This document shows positions 31,343 to 42,110 of a stretch of 64,000 nucleotides of DNA, piece by piece. The stretch's first letter is position 1; each line of letters opens with the position of its first letter. Origin of the DNA: Henricia sp. BOLD:AAB3569 (taxonomy: Eukaryota; Echinodermata; Asteroidea; Spinulosida; Echinasteridae). The notes under the pieces are model-generated. The model worked only from the letters and a program-made list of their open reading frames with translations. It ran no database searches and had not been told where the DNA came from. The stretch spans positions 62,001-126,000 of the forward strand of contig JBBELK010000324.1 of NCBI GenBank assembly GCA_037783545.1, in the 5' to 3' direction. The position numbers were made by a program, and so were the translations under genes.

Positions 31343-34300
31343 GTGCGCAATATAGAGTGCTTGGAGCATGCAAAATTTGAAGTTCGTCGGAACATTTATC
31401 GACCTCCAAATTTGCCGACGTTTGGACCACACTTTGACCAAAATCGCGTCCCAAACTGGGCCGTGTCAACGACAGTCCGATGGACTGAGCATGCGCACGA
31501 GTCAGGAGTACACCAAAGAGGTGTGTACAGACAGCCACAGGTTGCGGGAGCATCCAGGAAGCTCCAACCCCTTTTTTCCTAAACTCTGAAATTTCTCTGC
31601 CATTTCCCGGCGAAAGTCTGTCAATTTTTTAGGACAAGTGCGCAATATAGAGTGCTTGGAGCATGCAAAATTTGAAGTTCGTCGGAACATTTTTCGACCT
31701 CCAAATTTGCCGACGTTTCGACCACACTTTGACCAAAATCCCGTCCCAAACTGGGCCGTGTCAACGACAGTCCGATGGACTGAGCATGCGCACGAGTCAG
31801 GAGTACACCAAAGAGGTGTGTACAGACAGCCACAGGTTGCGGGAGCATCCAGGAAGCTCCAACCCCTTTTTTCCTAAACTCTGAAATTTCTCTGCCATTT
31901 CCCGGCGAAAGTCTGTCAATTTTTTAGGACAAGTGCGCAATATAGAGTGCTTGGAGCATGCAAAATTTGAAGTTCGTCGGAACATTTTTCGACCTCCACA
32001 TTTGCCGACGTTTGGACCACACTTTGACCAAAATCCCGTCCCAAACTGGGCCGTGTCAACGACAGTCCGATGGACTGAGCATGCGCACGAGTCAGGAGTA
32101 CACCAAAGAGGTGTGTACAGACAGCCACAGGTTGCGGGAGCATCCAGGAAGCTCCAACCCCTTTTTTCCTAAACTCTGAAATTTCTCTGCCATTTCCCGG
32201 CGAAAGTCTGTCAATTTTTTAGGACAAGTGCGCAATATAGAGTGCTTGGAGCATGCAAAATTTGAAGTTCGTCGGAACATTTATCGACCTCCAAATTTGC
32301 CGACGTTTGGACCACACTTTGACCAAAATCGCGTCCCAAACTGGGCCGTGTCAACGACAGTCCGATGGACTGAGCATGCGCACGAGTCAGGAGTACACCA
32401 AAGAGGTGTGTACAGACAGCCACAGGTTGCGGGAGCATCCAGGAAGCTCCAACCCCTTTTTTCCTAAACTCTGAAATTTCTCTGCCATTTCCCGGCGAAA
32501 GTCTGTCAATTTTTTAGGACAAGTGCGCAATATAGAGTGCTTGGAGCATGCAAAATTTGAAGTTCGTCGGAACATTTTTCGACCTCCAAATTTGCCGACG
32601 TTTCGACCACACTTTTACCAAAATCCCGTCCCAAACTGGGCCGTGTCAACGACAGTCCGATGGACTGAGCATGCGCACGAGTCAGGAGTACACCAAAGAG
32701 GTGTGTACAGACAGCCACAGGTTGCGGGAGCATCCAGGAAGCTCCAACCCCTTTTTTCCTAAACTCTGAAATTTCTCTGCCATTTCCCGGCGAAAGTCTG
32801 TCAATTTTTTAGGACAAGTGCGCAATATAGAGTGCTTGGAGCATGCAAAATTTGAAGTTCGTCGGAACATTTTTCGACCTCCAAATTTGCCGACGTTTCG
32901 ACCACACTTTTACCAAAATCCCGTCCCAAACTGGGCCGTGTCAACGACAGTCCGATGGACTGAGCATGCGCACGAGTCAGGAGTACACCAAAGAGGTGTG
33001 TACAGACAGCCACAGGTTGCGGGAGCATCCAGGAAGCTCCAACCCCTTTTTCCTAAACTCTGAAATTTCTCTGCCATTTCCCGGCGAAAGTCTGTCAATT
33101 TTTTAGGACAAGTGCGTAATATAGAGTGCTTGGAGCATGCAAAATTTGAAATTCGTCGGAACATTTTTCGACCTCCAAATTTGCCGACGTTTGGACCACA
33201 CTTTGACCAAAATCCCGTCCCAAACTGGGCCGTGTCAACGACAGTCCGATGGACTGAGCATGCGCACGAGTCAGGAGTACACCAAAGAGGTGTGTACAGA
33301 CAGCCACAGGTTGCGGGAGCATCCAGGAAGCTCCAACCCCTTTTTTCCTAAACTCTGAAATTTATCTGCCATTTCCCGGCGAAAGTCTGTCAATTTTTTA
33401 GGACAAGTGCGCAATATAGAGTGCTTGGAGCATGCAAAATTTGAAGTTCGTCGGAACATTTTTCGACCTCCAAATTTGCCGACGTTTCGACCACACTTTG
33501 ACCAAAATCCCGTCCCAAACTGGGCCGTATCAACGACAGTCCGATGGACTGAGCATGCGCACGAGTCAGGAGTACACCAAAGAGGTGTGTACAGACAGCC
33601 ACAGGTTGCGGGAGCATCCAGGAAGCTCAAACCCCTTTTTTCCTAAACTCTGAAATTTCTCTGCCATTTCCCGGCGAAAGTCTGTCAATTTTTTAGGACA
33701 AGTGCGCAATATAGAGTGCTTGGAGCATGCAAAATTTGAAGTTCGTCGGAACATTTTTAGACCTCCAAATTTGCCGACGTTTGGACCACACTTTGTCCAA
33801 AATCCCGTCCCAAACTGGGCCGTGTCAACGACAGTCCGATGGACTGAGCATGCGCACGAGTCAGGAGTACACCAAAGAGGTGTGTACAGACAGCCGCAGG
33901 TTGCGGGAGCATCCAGGAAGCTCCAACCCCTTTTTTCCTAAACTCTGAAATTTCTCTGCCATTTCCCAGCGAAAGTCTGTCAATTTTTTAGGACAAGTGC
34001 GCAATATAGAGTGCTTGGAGCATGCAAAATTTGAAGTTCGTCGGAACATTTTTCAACCTCCAAATTTGCCGACGTTTGGACCACACTTTGACCAAAATCC
34101 CGTCCCAAACTGGGCCGTGTCAACGACAGTCCGATGGACTGAGCATGCGCACGAGTCAGGAGTACACCAAAGAGGTGTGTACAGACAGCCACAGGTTGCG
34201 GGAGCATCCAGGAAGCTCCAACCCCTTTTTTCCTAAACCCTGAAATTTCTCTGCCATTTCCCGGCGAAAGTCTGTCAATTTTTTAGGACAAGTGCGCAAT

Positions 34301-35471
34301 ATAGAGTGCTTGGAGCATGCAAAATTTGAAGTTCGTCGGAACATTTTTCGACCTCCAAATCTGCCGACGTTTGGACCACACTTTGACCAAAATCCCGTCC
34401 CAAACTGGGCCGTGTCAACGACAGTCCGATGGACTGAGCATGCGCACGACTCAGGAGTACACCAAAGAGGTGTGTACAGACAGCCACAGGTTGCGGGAGC
34501 ATCCAGGAAGCTCCAACCCCTTTTTTCCTCAACTCTGAAATTTCTCTGCCATTTCCCGGCGAAAGTCTGTCAATTTTTTAGGACAAGTGCGCAATATAGA
34601 GTGCTTGGAGCATGCAAAATTTGAAGTTCGTCGGAACATTTTTCGACCTCCAAATTTGCCGACGTTTGGACCACACTTTGACCAAAATCCCGTCCCAAAC
34701 TGGGCCGTGTCAACGACAGTCCGATGGACTGAGCATGCGCACGAGTCAGGAGTACACCAAAGAGGTGTGTACAGACAGCCACAGGTTGCGGGAGCATCCA
34801 GGAAGCTCCAACCCCTTTTTTCCTAAACTCTGAAATTTCTCTGCCATTTCCCGGCGAAAGTCTGTCAATTTTTTAGGACAAGTGCGCAATATAGAGTGCT
34901 TGGAGCATGCAAAATTTGAAGTTCGTCGGAACATTTTTCGACCTCCAAATTTGCCGACTTTGGACCACACTTTGACCAAAATCCCGTCCCAAACTGGGCC
35001 GTGTCAACGACAGTCCGATGGACTGAGCATGCGCACGAGTCAGGAGTACCCCAAAGAGGTGTGTACAGACAGCCACAGGTTGCGGGAGCATCCAGGAAGC
35101 TCCAATCCCTTTTTTCCTAAACTCTGAAATTTCTCTGCCATTTCCCGGCGAAAGTCTGTCAATTTTTTAGGACAAGTGCGCAATATAGAGTGCTTGGAGC
35201 ATGCAAAATTTGAAGTTCGTCGAAAAAATTTTCGACCTCTAAATTTGCCGACGTTTGGACCACACTTTGACCAAAATCCCGTCCCAAACTGGGCCGTGTC
35301 AACGACAGTCCGATGGACTGAGCATGCGCACGAGTCAGGAGTACACCAAAGAGGTGTGTACAGACAGCCACAGGTTGCGGGAGCATCCAGGAAGCTCCAA
35401 CCCCTTTTTTTCCTAAACTCTGAAATTTATCTGCCATTTCCCGGCGAAAGTCTGTCAATTTTTTAGGACAA

Positions 35472-35746
35472 GTGCGCAATATAGAGTGCTTGGAGCATGC
35501 AAAATTTGAAGTTCGTCGGAACATTTTTCGACCTCCAAATTTGCCGACGTTTGGACCACACTTTGACCAAAATCCCAAACTGGGCCGTGTCAACGACAGT
35601 CCGATGGACTGAGCATGCGCACGAGTCAGGAGTACACCAAAGAGGTGTGTACAGACAGCCACAGGTTGCGGGAGCATCCAGGAAGCTCCAACCCCTTTTT
35701 TCCTAAACTCTGAAATTTCTCTGCCATTTCCCGGCGAAAGTCTGTC
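35472..35746 (+). repeat. X monomer with 5-bp deletion
   Basis: Same deletion; last X unit of the window. Confidence 0.9.
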
Positions 35747-35931
35747 AAACTGGGCCGTGTCAACGACAGTCCGATGGACTGAGCATGCGCACGAGTCAGG
35801 AGTACACCAAAGAGGTGTGTACAGACAGCCACAGGTTGCGGGAGCATCCAGGAAGCTCCAACCCCTTTTTTCCTAAACTCTGAAATTTCTCTGCCATTTC
35901 CCGGCGAAAGTCTGTCAATTTTTTAGGACAA
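35747..35931 (+). repeat. Truncated monomer X185, copy 8
   Basis: Same junction; no truncated monomer was found to the right of this one. Confidence 0.92.
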
Positions 35932-38900
35932 GTGCGCAATATAGAGTGCTTGGAGCATGCAAAATTTGAAGTTCGTCGGAACATTTTTCGACCTCCAAAT
36001 TTGCCGACGTTTGGACCACACTTTGACCAAAATCCCGTCCCAAACTGGGCCGTGTCAACGACAGTCCGATGGACTGAGCATGCGCACGAGTCAGGAGTAC
36101 ACCAAAGAGGTGTGTACAGACAGCCACAGGTTGCGGGAGCATCCAGGAAGCTCCAACCCCTTTTTTCCTAAACTCTGAAATTTCTCTGCCATTTCCCGGC
36201 GAAAGTCTGTCAATTTTTTAGGACAAGTGCGCAATATAGAGTGCTTGGAGCATGCAAAATTTGAAGTTCGTCGGAACATTTTTCGACCTCCACATTTGCC
36301 GACGTTTGGACCACACTTTGACCAAAATCCCGTCCCAAACTGGGCCGTGTCAACGACAGTCCGATGGACTGAGCATGCGCACGAGTCAGGAGTACACCAA
36401 AGAGGTGTGTACAGACAGCCACAGGTTGCGGGAGCATCCAGGAAGCTCCAACCCCTTTTTTCCTAAACTCTGAAATTTCTCTGCCATTTCCCGGCGAAAG
36501 TCTGTCAATTTTTTAGGACAAGTGCGCAATATAGAGTGCTTGGAGCATGCAAAATTTGAAGTTCGTCGGAACATTTATCGACCTCCAAATTTGCCGACGT
36601 TTGGACCACACTTTGACCAAAATCGCGTCCCAAACTGGGCCGTGTCAACGACAGTCCGATGGACTGAGCATGCGCACGAGTCAGGAGTACACCAAAGAGG
36701 TGTGTACAGACAGCCACAGGTTGCGGGAGCATCCAGGAAGCTCCAACCCCTTTTTTCCTAAACTCTGAAATTTCTCTGCCATTTCCCGGCGAAAGTCTGT
36801 CAATTTTTTAGGACAAGTGCGCAATATAGAGTGCTTGGAGCATGCAAAATTTGAAGTTCGTCGGAACATTTTTCGACCTCCAAATTTGCCGACGTTTCGA
36901 CCACACTTTGACCAAAATCCCGTCCCAAACTGGGCCGTGTCAACGACAGTCCGATGGACTGAGCATGCGCACGAGTCAGGAGTACACCAAAGAGGTGTGT
37001 ACAGACAGCCACAGGTTGCGGGAGCATCCAGGAAGCTCCAACCCCTTTTTTCCTAAACTCTGAAATTTCTCTGCCATTTCCCGGCGAAAGTCTGTCAATT
37101 TTTTAGGACAAGTGCGCAATATAGAGTGCTTGGAGCATGCAAAATTTGAAGTTCGTCGGAACATTTTTCGACCTCCAAATTTGCCGACGTTTGGACCACA
37201 CTTTGACCAAAATCCCGTCCCAAACTGGGCCGTGTCAACGACAGTCCGATGGACTGAGCATGCGCACGAGTCAGGAGTACACCAAAGAGGTGTGTACAGA
37301 CAGCCACAGGTTGCGGGAGCATCCAGGAAGCTCCAACCCCTTTTTCCTAAACTCTGAAATTTCTCTGCCATTTCCCGGCGAAAGTCTGTCAATTTTTTAG
37401 GACAAGTGCGTAATATAGAGTGCTTGGAGCATGCAAAATTTGAAATTCGTCGGAACATTTTTCGACCTCCAAATTTGCCGACGTTTGGACCACACTTTGA
37501 CCAAAATCCCGTCCCAAACTGGGCCGTGTCAACGACAGTCCGATGGACTGAGCATGCGCACGAGTCAGGAGTACACCAAAGAGGTGTGTACAGACAGCCA
37601 CAGGTTTCGGGAGCATCCAGGAAGCTCCAACCCCTTTTTTCCTAAACTCTGAAATTTATCTGCCATTTCCCGGCGAAAGTCTGTCAATTTTTTAGGACAA
37701 GTGCGCAATATAGAGTGCTTGGAGCATGCAAAATTTGAAGTTCGTCGGAACATTTTTCGACCTCCAAATTTGCCGACGTTTCGACCACACTTTGACCAAA
37801 ATCCCGTCCCAAACTGGGCCGTATCAACGACAGTCCGATGGACTGAGCATGCGCACGAGTCAGGAGTACACCAAAGAGGTGTGTACAGACAGCCACAGGT
37901 TGCGGGAGCATCCAGGAAGCTCAAACCCCTTTTTTCCTAAACTCTGAAATTTCTCTGCCATTTCCCGGCGAAAGTCTGTCAATTTTTTAGGACAAGTGCG
38001 CAATATAGAGTGCTTGGAGCATGCAAAATTTGAAGTTCGTCGGAACATTTTTAGACCTCCAAATTTGCCGACGTTTGGACCACACTTTGTCCAAAATCCC
38101 GTCCCAAACTGGGCCGTGTCAACGACAGTCCGATGGACTGAGCATGCGCACGAGTCAGGAGTACACCAAAGAGGTGTGTACAGACAGCCACAGGTTGCGG
38201 GAGCATCCAGGAAGCTCCAACCCCTTTTTTCCTAAACTCTGAAATTTCTCTGCCATTTCCCAGCGAAAGTCTGTCAATTTTTTAGGACAAGTGCGCAATA
38301 TAGAGTGCTTGGAGCATGCAAAATTTGAAGTTCGTCGGAACATTTTTCAACCTCCAAATTTGCCGACGTTTGGACCACACTTTGACCAAAATCCCGTCCC
38401 AAACTGGGCCGTGTCAACGACAGTCCGATGGACTGAGCATGCGCACGAGTCAGGAGTACACCAAAGAGGTGTGTACAGACAGCCACAGGTTGCGGGAGCA
38501 TCCAGGAAGCTCCAACCCCTTTTTTCCTAAACCCTGAAATTTCTCTGCCATTTCCCGGCGAAAGTCTGTCAATTTTTTAGGACAAGTGCGCAATATAGAG
38601 TGCTTGGAGCATGCAAAATTTGAAGTTCGTCGGAACATTTTTCGACCTCCAAATCTGCCGACGTTTGGACCACACTTTGACCAAAATCCCGTCCCAAACT
38701 GGGCCGTGTCAACGACAGTCCGATGGACTGAGCATGCGCACGAGTCAGGAGTACACCAAAGAGGTGTGTACAGACAGCCACAGGTTGCGGGAGCATCCAG
38801 GAAGCTCCAACCCCTTTTTTCCTCAACTCTGAAATTTCTCTGCCATTTCCCGGCGAAAGTCTGTCAATTTTTTAGGACAAGTGCGCAATATAGAGTGCTT

Positions 38901-39512
38901 GGAGCATGCAAAATTTGAAGTTCGTCGGAACATTTTTCGACCTCCAAATTTGCCGACGTTTGGACCACACTTTGACCAAAATCCCGTCCCAAACTGGGCC
39001 GTGTCAACGACAGTCCGATGGACTGAGCATGCGCACGAGTCAGGAGTACACCAAAGAGGTGTGTACAGACAGCCACAGGTTGCGGGAGCATCCAGGAAGC
39101 TCCAACCTCTTTTTTCCTAAACTCTGAAATTTCTCTGCCATTTCCCGGCGAAAGTCTGTCAATTTTTTAGGACAAGTGCGCAATATAGAGTGCTTGGAGC
39201 ATGCAAAATTTGAAGTTCGTCGGAACATTTTTCGACCTCCAAATTTGCCGACTTTGGACCACACTTTGACCAAAATCCCGTCCCAAACTGGGCCGTGTCA
39301 ACGACAGTCCGATGGACTGAGCATGCGCACGAGTCAGGAGTACCCCAAAGAGGTGTGTACAGACAGCCACAGGTTGCGGGAGCATCCAGGAAGCTCCAAT
39401 CCCTTTTTTCCTAAACTCTGAAATTTCTCTGCCATTTCCCGGCGAAAGTCTGTCAATTTTTTAGGACAAGTGCGCAATATAGAGTGCTTGGAGCATGCAA
39501 AATTTGAAGTTC

Positions 39513-39530
39513 GTCGAAAAATTTTTCGAC
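39513..39530. other. Perfect 18-base palindrome in class B monomer
   Basis: GTCGAAAAATTTTTCGAC, as at 742. The HOR partner at 35219-35236 has an A in place of one T and is no longer fully symmetric. Confidence 0.9.
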
Positions 39531-39765
39531 CTCTAAATTTGCCGACGTTTGGACCACACTTTGACCAAAATCCCGTCCCAAACTGGGCCGTGTCAACGAC
39601 AGTCCGATGGACTGAGCATGCGCACGAGTCAGGAGTACACCAAAGAGGTGTGTACAGACAGCCACAGGTTGCGGGAGCATCCAGGAAGCTCCAACCCCTT
39701 TTTTTCCTAAACTCTGAAATTTATCTGCCATTTCCCGGCGAAAGTCTGTCAATTTTTTAGGACAA

Positions 39766-40649
39766 GTGCGCAATATAGAGTGCTTGGAGCATGCAAAATT
39801 TGAAGTTCGTCGGAACATTTTTCGACCTCCAAATTTGCCGACGTTTGGACCACACTTTGACCAAAATCCCGTCCCAAACTGGGCCGTGTCAACGACAGTC
39901 CGATGGACTGAGCATGCGCACGAGTCAGGAGTACACCAAAGAGGTGTGTACAGACAGCCACAGGTTGCGGGAGCATCCAGGAAGCTCCAACCCGTTTTTT
40001 CCTAAACTCTGAAATTTCTCTGCCATTTCCCGGCGAAAGTCTGTCAATTTTTTAGGACAAGTGCGCAATATAGAGTGTTTGGAGCATGCAAAATTTGAAG
40101 TTCGTCGGAACATTTTTCGACCTCCAAATCTGCCGACGTTTGGACCACACTTTGACCAAAATCCCGTCCCAAACTGGGCCGTGTCAACGACAGTCCGATG
40201 GACTGAGCATGCGCACGAGTCAGGAGTACACCAAAGAGGTGTGTACAGACAGCCACAGGTTGCGGGAGCATCCAGGAAGCTCCAACCCCTTTTTCCTAAA
40301 CTCTGAAATTTCTCTGCCATTTCCCCGCGAAAGTCTGTCAATTTTTTAGGACAAGTGCGCAATATAGAGTGCTTGGAGAATGCAACATTTGAAGTTCGTC
40401 GGAACATTTTTCGACCTCCAAATCTGCCGACGTTTGGACCACACTTTGACCAAAATCCCGTCCCAAACTGGGCCGTGTCAACGACAGTCCGATGGACTGA
40501 GCATGCGCACGAGTCAGGAGTACACCAAAGAGGTGTGTACAGACAGCCACAGGTTGCGGGAGCATCCAGGAAGCTCCAACCCCTTTTTTCCTCAACTCTG
40601 AAATTTCTCTGCCATTTCCCGGCGAAAGTCTGTCAATTGTTTAGGACAA
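39766..40649 (+). repeat. Three monomers leading into the long-range duplication
   Basis: Starts 39766 (CCCGTTTTTT), 40061 (D-like, five Ts, CCCCGCG) and 40355 (GGAGAATG, GCAACATT, AATCTG, CCTCAACT, CAATTGTTT). The end of the last unit matches 1-109. Confidence 0.85.
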
Positions 40650-41281
40650 GTGCGCAATATAGAGTGCTTGGAGCATGCAAAATTTGAAGTTCGTCGGAAC
40701 ATTTTTCGACCTCCAAATTTGCCGACGTTTGGACCACACTTTGACCAAAATCCCGTCCCAAACTGGGCCGTGTCAACGACAGTCCGATGGACTGAGCATG
40801 CGCACGAGTCAGGAGTACACCAAAGAGGTGTGTACAGACAGCCACAGGTTGCGGGAGCATCCAGGAAGCTCCAACCCCTTTTTTCCTAAACTCTGAAATT
40901 TCTCTGCCATTTCCCGGCGAAAGTCTGTCAATTTTTTAGGACAAGTGCGCAATATAGAGTGCTTGGAGCATGCAAAATTTAAAGTTCGTCGGAACATTTT
41001 TCGACCTCCAAATTTGCCGACTTTGGACCACACTTTGACCAAAATCCCGTCCCAAACTGGGCCGTGTCAACGACAGTCCGATGGACTGAGCATGCGCACG
41101 AGTCAGGAGTACCCCAAAGAGGTGTGTACAGACAGCCACAGGTTGCGGGAGCATCCAGGAAGCTCCAATCCCTTTTTTCCTAAACTCTGAAATTTCTCTG
41201 CCATTTCCCGGCGAAAGTCTGTCAATTTTTTAGGACAAGTGCGCAATATAGAGTGCTTGGAGCATGCAAAATTTGAAGTTC

Positions 41282-41299
41282 GTCGAAAAATTTTTCGAC
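41282..41299. other. Perfect 18-base palindrome in class B monomer
   Basis: GTCGAAAAATTTTTCGAC, the long-range partner of 742-759. Confidence 0.9.
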
Positions 41300-41718
41300 C
41301 TCTAAATTTGCCGACGTTTGGACCACACTTTGACCAAAATCCCGTCCCAAACTGGGCCGTGTCAACGACAGTCCGATGGACTGAGCATGCGCACGAGTCA
41401 GGAGTACACCAAAGAGGTGTGTACAGACAGCCACAGGTTGCGGGAGCATCCAGGAAGCTCCAACCCCTTTTTTCCTAAACTCTGAAATTTCTCTGCCATT
41501 TCCCGGCGAAAGTCTGTCAATTTTTTAGGACAAGTGCGCAATATAGAGTGTTTGGAGCATGCAAAATTTGAAGTTCGTCGGAACATTTTTCGACCTCCAA
41601 ATCTGCCGACGTTTGGACCACACTTTGACCAAAATCCCGTCCCAAACTGGGCCGTGTCAACGACAGTCCGATGGACTGAGCATGCGCACGAGTCAGGAGT
41701 ACACCAAAGAGGTGTGTA

Positions 41719-41722
41719 TGTA
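41719..41722. other. TGTA duplication
   Basis: GTGTGTACAG is expanded to GTGTGTATGTACAG by a tandem copy of TGTA, making this unit 299 bp. Absent from the paralogue at 994. Confidence 0.9.
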
Positions 41723-42110
41723 CAGACAGCCACAGGTTGCGGGAGCATCCAGGAAGCTCCAACCCCTTTTTTCCTAAACTCTGACATTTCTCTGCCATTT
41801 CCCGGCGAAAGTCTGTTAATTTTTTAGGACAAGTGCGCAATATAGAGTGCTTGGAGCATGCAAAATTTGAAGTTCGTCGGAACATTTTTCGACCTCCAAA
41901 TTAGCCGACGTTTGGACCACACTTTGACCAAAATCCCGTCCCAAACTGGGCCGTGTCAACGACAGTCCGATGGACTGAGCATGCGCACGAGTCAAGAGTA
42001 CACCAAAGAGGTGTGTACAGACAGCCACAGGTTGCGGGAGCATCCAGGAAGCTCCAACCCCTTTTTTCCTAAACTCTGAAATTTCTCTGTCATTTCCCGG
42101 CGAAAGTCTG

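Larger units (their letters stand above)
30883..35471 (+). repeat. Large HOR, copy 1 (4,589 bp)
   Basis: Starts 30883 (X), X185 at 31158, 31343 (ATTTATCG, AATCGCG), 31638 (GTTTCGACC), 31933 (CCACATT), 32228 (ATTTATCG, AATCGCG), 32523 and 32818 (both GTTTCGACC with CTTTTACC; the second has five Ts), 33112 (GCGTAAT, GAAATTCG, TTTATCTG), 33407 (GTTTCGACC, CGTATC, CTCAAACC), 33702 (TTTTAGACC, T), 33997 (TTTTCAACC, F-type CCCTG), 34292 (AATCTG, CCTCAACT), 34587, 34882 (A), 35176 (B, seven Ts). From 31933 on, each unit pairs with one 4,294 bp downstream. Confidence 0.9.
35472..39765 (+). repeat. Large HOR, copy 2 (4,294 bp)
   Basis: Starts 35472 (X), X185 at 35747, 35932, 36227 (CCACATT), 36522 (ATTTATCG, AATCGCG), 36817 (GTTTCGACC), 37112 (five Ts), 37406 (GCGTAAT; private GGTTTCGGG), 37701 (CGTATC, CTCAAACC), 37996 (TTTTAGACC, T), 38291 (TTTTCAACC, CCCTG), 38586 (AATCTG, CCTCAACT), 38881 (AACCTCTTT), 39176 (A), 39470 (B, seven Ts). 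One monomer fewer than copy 1, near its left end. Confidence 0.9.
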
